Shown: positions 32,809-43,900 of the stretch, piece by piece
Numbering within the stretch: position 1 is the first letter of the stretch
Layout of the letters: each line of letters starts with the position of its first letter
Assembly: GCA_025526915.1 (NCBI GenBank)
Contig: JAHLKH010000016.1
Coordinates: 124,001-188,000, forward strand
Direction of reading: 5' to 3'
Source of the DNA: Entophlyctis helioformis
Lineage: Eukaryota; Chytridiomycota; Chytridiomycetes; Chytridiales; Chytriomycetaceae
DNA: 64,000 nt
The notes under the pieces: generated by a model
Told to the model about the DNA's origin: nothing
What the model saw: only the letters and a program-made list of their open reading frames with translations
Database searches by the model: none
Translations under genes and position numbers: made by a program

Positions 32809-33266
32809 CAAGGAGGATCTGTGGAAAAGCTCGCATATCACGCCCCACCAGCCATCGCGCAGGCTCGTTTTGGCGCGGGTTGGGATGCCGCTTCCCGTGG
32901 CAACTGCAGCCTTGAGTCGCTCGACGGCGTCTGCATGCCGAGCATGCACTGCGCTGCGAGCGGCTTGTTCTTGCGGGCAGACACAGAGGGATGCCGCTGA
33001 TTGTGCTTGTGGCTGGCCGTGTGTGCTGCGAGCGGAGCCACCAAGATCGGTCAGGCGGTGTGCTGGGGAACACGCACGAGTCGTGCACGGACGCGGAGCG
33101 CGTGTGTTGCAGGGAGCACACAGACGCGCCAGATCTCCGCTCGGCCGTCTTTCCCTCGTCCCCGACACCCTCTTGAACACAGAAGCAGCCAATCTGAAGC
33201 AAGAGCACGCACATACCAACGCACACACCAACGCACACATTAGTGTCAGCACCCTCCATCCAAGCA
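32809..33266. other. Intergenic region between divergent genes
   Basis: 458 bp between the ATG of the VWA-like gene (minus) and the ATG of the membrane-protein gene (plus). Several frames are open by chance (GC-rich), but I see no motif-bearing gene. ACGCACACC-type repeats occur at about 33205-33240, just upstream of the plus-strand gene. Confidence 0.4.
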
Positions 33267-35190
33267 ATGGCCGGTGTCGTCTCCCTCCTCACGCGTCTGG
33301 TCCTCAAGACCACGGTGGTGACCGCCCACACGCTATCGCACTCGTCCGGCAGTTACGCTGTGTGCGAGACCGGAGCTGTCGGCGCCGTCCCCCCGCCGTT
33401 GTTCCAGGACATCAAGGGTGTCTTGCTGAGCACCACGAACGCGGTCGTCCACTTGACCGTCCTCGTCGGCTCGCTTATGCCTGCTATCGTCAATGCCTTC
33501 TTCGCCGTCCTCCCCCTTCTTTCGGTGAGTTGCAGTTGCAGCCGCCTGCATGTGTGTGCATGCTTCGTTGGGCTTGCCTGCTGCCTGCCTGCCTGCCTGC
33601 TCTGTCCTGCCTGCTGCCTGCTTTCTGCTCCGCCCGGCCTGCCTGCCTGCTGTCTGCTCTGTTCTGCCTGCTGTCTGCTGCCTGCTGCCTGCTGCCTGCT
33701 GCCCTTTCTGAGCACGCCGGTGTGGCTCACGGCGGGCGGCATGGCTCACGGGGCGGCGGATAGGGTGGCTCAGAGTGTGGCTTGCACGCCCGTCGGAGTT
33801 TGAAAGCACGCCTGTCGGAGTTTCGTGAGCGCGTCCAGCCCTGCGCGTCCTTGTTTGCGTGTTCATGCAAGCTGCTCTTGGCTGACACCTCCGCCTGCAC
33901 CCTCCCGTCTTGCTGCAGGACAATGCCCGTCCCTTCCTGCTCCACCTCTTGACCATGCTCATCATGGACGAGGTTCTCCTCATCGTTCATGGAGTCTTCG
34001 TGGTCGTGAGCGGTGGCTGCCGTGCTGCGTGTGGCCTGTGCGCCAGTGAGTGTCCCGAAGGATCTTCCTCGGGTCACTTCACTCGCAGCATCCGACCCAC
34101 ACATCACGTTGCAGTCACCGCCGACTGCGAGTGCCTGACGTTTGACGGCTGCTGCCTGGCGTGTCTTGATGACGCCCTTGCGTCGCTCGCCATCCTGCTG
34201 CGCGACATTGACGACGAGGCGTTTCGCAACGAGTCAAGCGCAGCGGCCAATGCTGCGGCCCGCGGGCTCGCCCGAGACTCTGGCCATTCTCCGCCTCCGT
34301 CTCGACCAGTCGACAGCTCCAAGTGGGCGTTGATTCGTTACGTCGCTCCAGACAAGTTCATTCTGTCGGCCATCTCGGCTCTGTTCCCCGCTTGCGACCC
34401 GATCTGTTCACCGATCAAACCCAAGCGCGTCCTGCCGGTCGAGCTCCCCCTTGTTCACCCTCGCCAGCTCTTCCCTCGGTCCTCTGCCGAGCGTGACTTA
34501 TGGCAGGCCGTCACTGCGGCCATGTCGATCCTGATTCCTCGAGACGTCCTTCTACCTGAGCCGATCGCGCCTGTTGACAGCTCCAAGTGGATCGTCGCTC
34601 GATACGTCACACCTCCTGATGTACTTTCAACAGCTGAAGACACGCCTGCCGTGGCTGTTGCTGCGATTGCTCCTGCTTCTGCCGCGACCCCTGCAGTAAC
34701 CATCGTCGCACCACTGCAAGCCGTTCGGATGTACAAGCCGCAGTCACATGCTTCGCGTATCCGTAACTTGGTGGACAGGCTCGTAAAGCGCATCCAAACC
34801 ATCCACCGTCAGGCACCTACCACGCCGTTCGAGTTCGCCAATATCGCCACGAACCTCCCGGATTTGCTCTCCAACCCTCCTGATCTACTTCCAATGGCCG
34901 AAGACACGCCTGCAGTGATTGATCCTGTGATTGCTCTTGCTGCTTCGACTGCTGCTTTGACCATTTCTGAGAATGCCGCTGCTTCGACTGCTGCCGTCAC
35001 CGTCGTCGCACCACTGCAAGCCGCTCGGAACTCCAGCCAGCAGCCACGTGTTTCGCGTGAGCGTCACCAGATGGCCAAGCTCGCGAAGCTGATCCGTATC
35101 AACCACCGTCAGGCACCTACCACGCCGTTCGTGTCGTTCAACAGCGCGAGGCACCGGCAGGATCTTCTGTTGAACCCTCGCCAGCATTAG
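33267..35190 (+). CDS. Membrane protein with internal repeats, unknown function
   Basis: Exon 1 (33267-33524) starts MAGVVSLLTRLVLKTTVVTA and holds one or two hydrophobic segments (VVHLTVLVGSLMPAIVNAFF). A long 394-bp intron (33525-33918) rich in CTGCCTG words follows. Exon 2 (33919-35190) opens with another hydrophobic stretch (MLIMDEVLLIVHGVFVVVSG) and a Cys-rich patch (CRAACGLCASEC, CECLTFDGCCLAC). The rest is repetitive: PVDSSKW[A/I] occurs twice, AEDTPAV twice, HRQAPTTPF twice and TVVAPLQA/TIVAPLQA twice. That indicates a recently duplicated unit of about 150 residues. I do not recognise a family. Confidence 0.55.
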
Positions 35191-36183
35191 CCTGGGCACG
35201 TTTACCAGCGATGACCGACTGTGACAGCTGCTGGCAGCTTGTCTCGTCATGTCATCCTCTCACCGACGTTCCTTCATCACCGTACATCCCTCTCTGCCTG
35301 CTCATACTCCACTTGTCCATTCGCCGCCTTGCCCTGCGTCCTGCCCCACCGACCAAAGATCGCTCTCTCGGGTCTCCACGGTCGTCACGGTCGCCTCCTT
35401 CCCTCAAACACCTCTCTCCACCACACACTCTCGCTCATCGTTGTCGCATTGGGTACTGTCCGATTGTTGCTGTTCAAGGCACGCGCTCATCGCCGCGCAC
35501 TCCTTGGCAAGAGACTCGTCTTTTGCATCGACACAGCAACAAGCAGTACCGTCCGCACATTGCTTCGGGACGCAGATCAAGCTTCCCAGACCAAGACCAC
35601 TGGGGTCATTCGACCCCCCAGCGACCTCGACAACCTCGCTCAACACTCACCACCATCTGATTGCCCGCTGTTTGTTTCTCCCTGATCACGCTGCTGCTCG
35701 TCGTTGGATCCTCATGACATAGCACAACAAGCGCTGCAGCAAGGATCAGTCCGACCATCATCCCCATCACCCCAGCCGCCCTGTGTTTGTTTGTGTTTTT
35801 CGCGCTGGTAAGTCGACATCCCATCAGCACAGCATGCCAGCAACACCAAGCCACTGACACAGTGCATGCCGTTGACTGCACCACCAGGCTCTCCCCGTTT
35901 GTTTGTTTCTATCTGAATGTCCCTCTCGGTCCAAGTGGCTGCCATTGCTTTGTGTTTTTGAACAACAGGACAGCATGTTGACGTGCTGCCTGTTGCATCG
36001 CAAGCAATGCACTCACTTTGGATCGTTTGGTTTGGACTTGCTGCCTATCTCTTATCTGGATGCACATTGACAAGGCTCAATGAATGCACGCATATCTCAG
36101 ACCTCTGGCTCACTGGCGCATCTGATTGCCACCTTCCAGATGCAAGCAGTGGCTGAATACGCAACAACCATAAGAGGGCATCA
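35191..36183. other. Gene-poor stretch before duplication copy B
   Basis: About 1 kb with lower GC than its surroundings and no supported gene. The longest plus-strand frame (to 35685) has a short hydrophobic piece (LSLIVVALGTVRLLLFK) but no ATG-to-motif logic. It could be an unresolved exon of the membrane-protein gene upstream. Nothing else is recognised. Confidence 0.4.
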
Positions 36184-36548
36184 TTCCAAATGCTCTCATA
36201 GTACACCCCACCAGCCATGACATGGGCTCATTGGAAGCAATCGCACAGGACCACTGCCAACCAGCGTGCCGTTTGTGTGCTCAGAGTTCAAGCTGGATCA
36301 CCACAAGCGACACTTGCAGCAAGTCCGCTGAACCCATCAGCCTCGAGGTTCCGCATTGTATGCGTCGCCCCATGTCCTGCAGAGGACCATCCTGCATTCC
36401 AAGTTCACCATGCCAGCCACACTGTGCACCATGGCATGCAGTGTCGGTACATGTCCCACATTCTCATCTGTTGCAATGGCTCTTGTTGGACGATCGCGTC
36501 GAGTGGATCTTGTCCGGACAACCACAAAGCGAGCAAGCGGCTGTGACG

Positions 36549-38021
36549 ATGACGACGACGCAGACGGCAGGCAACGCAGCAGCAACAGCCAGCGACGAGC
36601 ATGTGCGCCGTCTGCAGAGACAGCTGCTGAGCACAGCCGAGCAGCTGGTTGCCCTTGGCCGCACCGACATTGTGCTGGCTGTGGTCGAGCAGGTCGTCGG
36701 AGCGAGTGGCAGCCAAGCCGTCGAGCCAGGACAGCCAGGACAGCCAGCAGCAGCAACGACCGCACAGCCTGGTGTGCCTTGCTATGTGGTGCCGCCAGCC
36801 ACTGGCGACCTTGCGTACGGACGCAGCCACTGGGACGGCAAGCCCGCCGAGATCCACGCCATGATCCTCAAGCACGCCGGCCCGCTCACTCGCTTTCTGT
36901 GCGGCCTGCTCGGCGATACGGACAGCCTCGACGAAGCGACCAAGCGAGCCGTGTGGATCGATACGTTCAGGATGGACTGGCCGGGCGATCTGGCGCTGCT
37001 GCCTGACATTCTGCTGTCTGCTGACAACGGACTGCTCCTCGCACACTCTCGCTCCATGTATCACCGTCTCTGCAAGCGCTTTCCTCGTTTCACCGAGCCC
37101 TCCTGTGCGAGATTCGACGACCAGAACAACAACTACAGCACGGACTCCTATGACGGTGACTGGGATGAACGTCGATTGCTTCTCATTCCCATGCGACACG
37201 GCTGGCTCGATCTGATCGACTTTACGTATCCGATCGCACTCGCTCGCTTGGCCATCCGCTTTGGATGCCTCGAGCTGCTCAAGCATCTTGACGACAGGTA
37301 CAAGACGCTCCAGGACTGGATGGCCAGGCACGAGCCAACAAGCGAGTACTGGCACCGAGCAGTCGACATAGCAGCGAGCAATGGACACCTCGATGTTGTG
37401 CAGTACTTGTTTGATCTCGGTGTGGTATGCATGTCGACTACGATGGACTCAGCGGCTCGCAACGGTCATCTTCATGTCGTCAAGTGGCTCCACGAGAACA
37501 GGACGGAAGGATGCACAACATGTGCCATGGATTGGGCGGCTGCCAACGACCATATGCATGTCCTCAAGTGGCTGCATGCCAACAGGACGGAAGGATGCAC
37601 GGCTGCTGCGATGGATCGCGCAGCTAAAAACGGCCACTTGCGTGTGATTGAGTGGCTCCACGAGACCCGCGGGTTTGAATGCACAACCGCCGCACTGGAT
37701 ACCGCCATCAGCCGTGGACACTTGCACGTCATCAAGTACATGCACTCCAAAGGCGCTCGAGCACCAAGCAACGCCATTGAGTCTGTTGTCCGCATAGGCA
37801 GTACCGAGTTGCTGCAGTACTTGATGGAGTGCGGATACGCGGTTGAACTCGAGGCACTCAACCGCGCCAAGACTACCGAAATCGCCGATATCCTGCTTGG
37901 CAGCCTCACACTGGACCAGGCACAGGCGCTGCTTGTCCGAGCGAACCAAGCAGATGCCACCATGGTCACGGTCGAGAGACTCCGAGAGACCATCCAGAAA
38001 CTGGAAACATCAAGCAAGTGA
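36549..38021 (+). CDS. Ankyrin-repeat protein, copy B
   Basis: Partner of copy A, fully open from the ATG of MTTTQTAGN to the stop at 38019-38021. It keeps AEQLVALGRTDIVLAVVEQV, which copy A partly lacks. The ankyrin units are AASNGHLDVVQYLFDLGV, SAARNGHLHVVKWLHENRT, WAAANDHMHVLKWLHANRT, RAAKNGHLRVIEWLHETRG and TAISRGHLHVIKYMHSKGA. The block before the repeats (after CGLLGD) differs strongly from copy A while the repeats are nearly the same. An in-frame ATG at 36222 gives a longer alternative start (599 residues in all), but the reading of that 5' part is not shared with copy A. Confidence 0.78.
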   Translation: MTTTQTAGNAAATASDEHVRRLQRQLLSTAEQLVALGRTDIVLAVVEQVVGASGSQAVEPGQPGQPAAATTAQPGVPCYVVPPATGDLAYGRSHWDGKPAEIHAMILKHAGPLTRFLCGLLGDTDSLDEATKRAVWIDTFRMDWPGDLALLPDILLSADNGLLLAHSRSMYHRLCKRFPRFTEPSCARFDDQNNNYSTDSYDGDWDERRLLLIPMRHGWLDLIDFTYPIALARLAIRFGCLELLKHLDDRYKTLQDWMARHEPTSEYWHRAVDIAASNGHLDVVQYLFDLGVVCMSTTMDSAARNGHLHVVKWLHENRTEGCTTCAMDWAAANDHMHVLKWLHANRTEGCTAAAMDRAAKNGHLRVIEWLHETRGFECTTAALDTAISRGHLHVIKYMHSKGARAPSNAIESVVRIGSTELLQYLMECGYAVELEALNRAKTTEIADILLGSLTLDQAQALLVRANQADATMVTVERLRETIQKLETSSK

Positions 38022-38185
38022 TGAATGGATCGCCGAGAGCTGTTGTTGTTGGAATGAAGACGTGATTGCCGCACGTGTCCTCCATGCCGCCACCAGAACT
38101 GAGGGTTGTTGGCAAAGCTCACAGAGACACGATCGGTTTATTCAATCCCGTGCACACAATAGACAGATGGCGACTGCGACTCTTC

Positions 38186-40170
38186 TCACTTGGCAGAGAC
38201 AGCCGCAGCACGGAGTCTCACAGCCTCGCTACGCTTGGCAGTCGCACCACCGTCGTCAGGGAGATGTGACAGCAGGATGGTGCGGCGGTCAGTCAGGATC
38301 CTGGGACACGAGCCAGGAAGCTCCTTATAGTAGTCCTCAGCTTCGCTCTTGTCGCGGAACGCTATGATGGACACGCCGTTGTTGTAGTCAAACAAGTTCA
38401 TGCCATCGTTGGTGGCATCGACGGCATGCTTGATCACAAAGTAGCCCTGGTCGCAGGCCAGGTAGATGTTGACGAGATCATCAACGGGCTTTGGCAGGGA
38501 GCGGTCCTTGGCAATCTCCTCGTACTTGTCAATGGCGAGCTCGAGGATGTTGAGATGGATCTCCTTGTCGGCGATGAGCTTCTTGGCGTGCAGGATAGCC
38601 TCCTTCTCCTTTGTAAGACTAACAACGGCCGCTGCACCGTTTGCCTCGCCCTTGGTGAGACTCTCCTTGTGCATGTTGGCCGCCACGAGCTCGCTCTTCC
38701 AGACAGCAATGTCCCTGCGGATACCAGCAATTGTGTCCTTGTGGACTGTCTTGGAGTACGAGTATGCTCTGGCAGACGAATGAATGCCTCGAAACATGTA
38801 TGCTCCCACTTTCAAGCTGTACGAGTGCTCTGTGCGGCGTTCACCTTCGGTCCAGTTGTGCTCGTAAATGTCCTTCCTGATCTCGTCAATCTGGTGGTCC
38901 GAGTGGATGGTCTTGGTGCTGGGGCGGGAAACGGGAACCAAGGCTCATCCCAGCGAATCTCGCCAACCTCGATCAGGTCATTCGTGTTGAGACGAGCAAG
39001 CTTGGCCTCGCCATCCTTGATCTTGCTGTTGAGGTCTGCGATTCGATCGATGGCCGCATTGAGCTGGCTTTTATCGACGTTGAGCATTGCAGTAGCCTCG
39101 CCAACGTGAAGATCATACGAGGCGACCTTTGACTCGAGCTTGGCCTTGACAGTCTCGTCCACATCCGTCACCACCTTTGGCTTGATGACAGTGATCTGGC
39201 TGACAGTCTTGCCGTAGTGCTTTGTGATCTGCTTGAGCAGCGAGTTGATGGCATCAAATGCCACGGCGTGGACAAGAGGAGAATCGATGTCCACTGGGAT
39301 GCGCACCTTGGTACTGTCGATGCCGATATGCGTCGCATGGATGTTGCGGTTGCCACGCTGCAGCAGCTCTCTGTTGACAGCATCAATGCGATCCGAAAGT
39401 GCTTCGCTGGCCCTGAACGAGACGGGACGGTTCGCTTCATAACACGCCTTGATGTGATTGGCAGCGTCAAAGCCGGTGTGCATGACAATGACATTGTCAG
39501 TGATGCCAGCAAAGTTGTCGAGGAAGCCGCCGATCGAAGCCTGCATGCCAGCGTTCAGCACGCCTGTCGACCGCATGACAAACACGACGGCGTGGATGGC
39601 GGTAACGCTGTTGAGAGTGCGCGCGATGTTGATGAGATGCTTGGCGTCCATCATGGGCTTGTCCTTTGTCTCGCCATCATTGCAGCCAGGCGTGTCGATG
39701 CTGTGCATGGTTGCATGGATGTGGGGTTGCATGGTTGCATGAGAATGTCAGCAAGCTGCTCCACAGTGTGCTATCACTGCATGACAGGATGCCACTTGCA
39801 TGTTGAGGATGAACGGCTCCTTGCCAGCCGTGCCAACCAGGTTGAAGGGGAGATCTTCAACGTCCTCCTTGGCATGGTGGTCAACGTCCAGGTTGAAGCC
39901 CTTGATGTTTCCATTGGCGTCCGTCAGGAGCTTGCCGAGCAGCGAGTCAACGTCCATCCTCTCGTCGTTGTTGCCGAGGAGAGCAGTCTTTGGGTGGATG
40001 AGGATCGAGTACCTAGTGCACGTCTTGGTGGTCGATGAGTTGCCATCGCCGATCTTGAGCGAGGTTGGCATGACTCTGACGCCGGCATAGTCATGAATTG
40101 CTTTGATGAGGGTGGTCTTGCCAGCACCGGTTTCGCCGACAAGGAGGACGTTGAATGTCGGAATGGTCAT
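38186..40170 (-). CDS. P-loop GTPase with coiled coil, copy B (one apparent frameshift)
   Basis: The start is MTIPTFNVLLVGETGAGKTT (G1). An intron begins at 39795, and IDTPGCNDGE (G3) follows. Then come a Rossmann-like middle (INIARTLNSVTAIHAVVFVM, VIVMHTGFDAANHI) and coiled helices (ESKVASYDLHVGEATAMLNV, IADLNSKIKDGEAKLARLN; IADKEIHLNILELAIDKYEE). It ends AVRLRAAAVSAK. The intron donor at 39796/39795 is clear, but the acceptor phase before IDTPG does not close. At about 38930 one C is missing from a C run relative to copy A, splitting the frame (DEPWFPFP | STKTIHSDHQIDEIRKD). Apart from that the frame is long and clean, so this may be the live copy. Role unknown; an AIG1-like immunity-type GTPase is one possibility. 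Confidence 0.6.
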
Positions 40171-40243
40171 GATCGGGCTGCTTGGATGGCTGCTTGGATG
40201 TGGAGCTGGAGGATATGATGGAAGACGGGCAGCTGCGGTGGTC

Positions 40244-40251
40244 TATTTATA
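40244..40251 (-). promoter_or_regulatory. TATA box of GTPase copy B
   Basis: TATAAATA on the minus strand, 73 bp before the ATG at 40170, matching copy A. Confidence 0.65.
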
Positions 40252-40633
40252 CTTGCGGCTGGTCATATGACGGATTGTCATATCACTCCGTTGTGCACGA
40301 ATCCGTGTCATATCACATCCAAGTGGCACACGACACTTTGTGCCATGACACTGATGTGCCACGCAGCAGTCACTTGTCCGTCCTTGCCGCATGCGAACTC
40401 TGCGAGAACGACCACATCGTCTGCACACATCAGCGCACGGATGCAGATCTCAGGGATGCCATTGAGGCTGTCATTGAGGAACCTGTTGAACAAGAAGCCA
40501 GACAGCGGGCAGCGTGCAGCAGGGACGCTCAGCCCACCGACAGCCCTGTTGACGCAGCAGGAGATGCCAAAAAGAGAGAGAGGATCGATGCAGCGAGTGG
40601 CAGCAAGATTGCCACGATGGGCAAAAGGAGAGT

Positions 40634-40705
40634 TGAGCCCGACGCGAATCGAACGCGCAGCCTTTCGATCTGGAGTCGAGTGCTCTACCATTGAGCCACG
40701 GGCCC
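40634..40705 (-). tRNA. tRNA-Trp(CCA), copy B
   Basis: Same 72-nt sequence as copy A, on the minus strand, with the same C27-A43 mismatch. Confidence 0.9.
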
Positions 40706-40906
40706 TCTCACATCATCAAAATCCTCCAGAAACACTATGTCATTAGTGGCACAAACACAACGCTGCTTGCAGGATGGGCATTTCTCGCTGGTATTACCGA
40801 CTTGGACGACACATTCAGCACACAGCTGGAAAGAGCATCGAGAAAATTGAACAAGCAGCTCATTGATGGCAACGTCACCATACGAAAAAGTGTCTCGCTT
40901 TATTGA
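40691..40906 (+). CDS. Short conserved ORF, copy B (doubtful gene)
   Basis: Counterpart of the 22249-22464 frame with a few substitutions. Its stop lies 2 bp from the SPEF2 stop on the other strand. Translation is unproven. Confidence 0.2.
   Translation: MSHGPSHIIKILQKHYVISGTNTTLLAGWAFLAGITDLDDTFSTQLERASRKLNKQLIDGNVTIRKSVSLY
40899..40904 (-). terminator. AATAAA poly(A) signal of SPEF2
   Basis: Four bases after the SPEF2 stop codon (TGAGCTCAATAAA on the minus strand). Confidence 0.6.
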
Positions 40907-40908
40907 GC

Positions 40909-43900
40909 TCATTGGGCAAACTGGGCACCATAGACGGTGATATCCTGCCATCAAAAGCAAGTCAGCAATGATCACTCGCAATCCAAGCGGCAAGCTGCCA
41001 ACATACCTCGATCTGGAACAGCGGACATGACAGCAGCGCCGAGCTGCCAATTGCCTCGCACGTTGATGTGAACGCCTCGAATGACAGCACGCCGCCCTTG
41101 GCTTTGGCCTCGTCAAACACACGAAGAATTGTATCCTGCATCCATACATCCAATCCTTGTTAGACTGCAATGCGTTTTTGCAGCATGGGGTGATGATAAA
41201 GAGCGGCGTACCATTGGGAACGGGTCGTCGATGCTGTCTCCAGGATCAAGACGGTGCGACGTTTCCGTTAGGACAAGGAAATGATGCAGCGCACTGAACA
41301 CGTTCTGGGCGGTACACTGCCCATCCGCGTTTCCAAACACGCAAAAGGCCTTCTCCAGCCCACCGAGCCCTGTTTCGTCAAGTGATGCACAGGCAAGAAA
41401 GTCGAGCGTGTCAAAGAGAGAGCCGTCGTCTGGCATCTGGTCATGCTCGCCCAGAATAATGGCATCCTGGACACGTCCCTCGGCCGACATGCGATCCTGC
41501 AGTGGCTTTTCGCCGGAAGACGGGCTGTTGGGCAGGGTGCTGGACGGATACTGAGCAGCAGCAGCCGAGAGACCAGTGCTTGACAGAGCAGATCCTGTCA
41601 GAGTCGGCTGTCCTGCGATTGATGGCGTTGTTGGAACGGCGCCGCTTGCCGTGACTTGAGCCTGCGACTGTAGCAGCTGCGAAGATGCAACGGCCTGCGA
41701 TCCATTGGAAGGTGTTCCGACCGACAGAGCAGCCGCGCCAGCATCGGGTCCCTGTGTGGCAGCAGCTGCAGCCGTCCCTTCAAGGTTTTGTGCGGCGGTG
41801 GCAGCCGGCGTACCCAACACCGGGCTGAATGGCCCTCCGGCAGAAGTGCTGAGCTGCCCACCGCCATTTGGAGTCGACGCAGGTGCATCGGCAAACACGT
41901 CTGTCCAACAAGTCGAAGCCTGTCAGACCATGATGCGCTACCCATACTCGGCAGCGGCAACAACGACTCACAAAACAGAGCCGTCTTGATCTTGGCGCAT
42001 CGATCAAACGCCTTGATCTGCGACTGATCCCACTTGGACGATGTATCTTCCTCAAACCACAGCGTCACGCGGTCGTACTCCTCCTTGGTGAGCTGCCATG
42101 TATGCCCGGACAATCAGTGACCGTACATTGACCATCCCTTGCGTCCTGCAACGCGTACCTTTCCACCTCGTGCGTGGCCCATCTTGTCAAACTCGCTCTT
42201 CATCTGCAGGATCGATGACATGGACGAGGGAAGTACGCGGCTAGCCAGCATTAAAAACTTGCGCCAGCTGATGTATCCCGTCTCGAACGGGTCCAGAATA
42301 TAGCACAGCTGCATGCACATGTCACTTGTCAGTGTATGCTTCAGCCAGATTCCGATCAAACACTCGTTAGCCAGCAGTGAACCACCACGCACCTGCTGGA
42401 ACTGCTGCGGGTCTGCATTGCAGTAGTTTTCTGGAAGCAAGTCGCTTGCTGCGCTCAGCACGGCCGTGCGCTGGATGTAGTCGATAAAGTACTTGCTTGA
42501 AATCTTTCCGCTTGGCGCCAGAATCCTGAGCTGCCGTGCCAGGTTGGCGAGCTGCAAAACCGTAAACTGGTCTGGCACTGGCGATCCAAGAAGCCGATCG
42601 CATCATTGTCAGTGCCCGTTTCCGCAAACATCCGAACATCTGAACAGGTTGTATCACGCACTTGGTTTCTCAACCGGGCTTTCGGGACGCGGCTCGGGCT
42701 CAGGCTCGAGAGTGAGCATGCCAAAGTCGACAATAAACTTCTCGCCCTCGAGGACGAGCTGGTTGGGCAGTTTGGCCTCGGACTCGATCGCCTCCTTGAT
42801 AATGTTCATCATGTCCTTGGCAGCATCCATCTCTGCCTGGAACCGCGCTCCAATCCAGTCATCGAGCTGGATGTACATGTCAAAGCCCTTGTTGCGCAGC
42901 TCCTATGATCACAGCCAGTTGCATCGCCAGCGGGTCAGCACTTTCCTCAAGAATGACATGCGCATGGCTGTATTTGCCTTGAGGTGCTCAATGGCATGCT
43001 GACGGAGACGCTCGAGACGGTTGCGGAAAACCTGCTCTTCAACCTCGACTACATTCTGGAAATCAATCTGCTGCGGCTCGAGGTCTTCAGCTGTGTCCAC
43101 AAGACCCAATGCTTGTTAGTTTAGCAGCCATAAGCTCCTACGCCCGCGATGGTTGTGCGATGCTGACCCTTTCCGTCGCCCTGCTCACTCGGGCTTCTGC
43201 GCTTGGCCAGATCGCGTCGTTCGGCCGTAATGGCAAGGATGTCTGCGCCATGGTCGACCTGCGGGATGTTGGCCACGCAGTTGTCAAACGCAGACTGGAT
43301 GTCTGGGAAATGCGTGTTTTCGTAGTCGATGTAAATGTGCTCCTTCTCCGGCAGCACAAAGTTGGCAGCTGCGTTCGTGTGCTGCTTCACTGGCGCATCC
43401 ACCGGCGGAGCTTTGGCCGCAACGGCAGCACCCTTTTTGCCTCCAGCCGCAGCGCCAGCCGCAGCGTCCTTGCCAGGCACAGCTGGATTGGTGGCAGCGG
43501 CGGCAGCGGCGGCAGGTTTTGGCTTGAGCTGCGACGCTGCATTCGCGCCAGCGGCGGCAGAAGCAGCCCCGGCAGCACCGGCACCGCCGGCACCAGCAGC
43601 ACCAGCGCCACTCCCGCCCGCAGTCGCACTCTGCGCGCCTTCGCGTCTCTGAGCAGCCTGTGCCTCGTGTGCCGTCACAAGCGTCGACGTGATCTCAACC
43701 GGCGGCTGAGAGGCTGGCGCAATCAATGCGATGCGCACTTGTGGACGCGCCATGTCTGCCAGAGGCTGCTTCCAAGTCACACGCGGCATTAGCAATCGTC
43801 ATAAGCAGCACTTGCAAAGTGGGACTTACCAGGCCGTATGCGTCTCTAAAGTAGTCCAGAACGATCTGTCTGGTGCTAAGATAGCGGTCGAGCTCAGCCT

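Larger units (their letters stand above)
36184..41095. repeat. Copy B of the inverted segmental duplication
   Basis: Reverse-complement counterpart of copy A. Here the SPEF2 end continues into the complete SPEF2 gene, so this is the likely source copy. Left limit near TCCAAA at 36184; right limit inside an SPEF2 exon near 41095. Confidence 0.9.
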
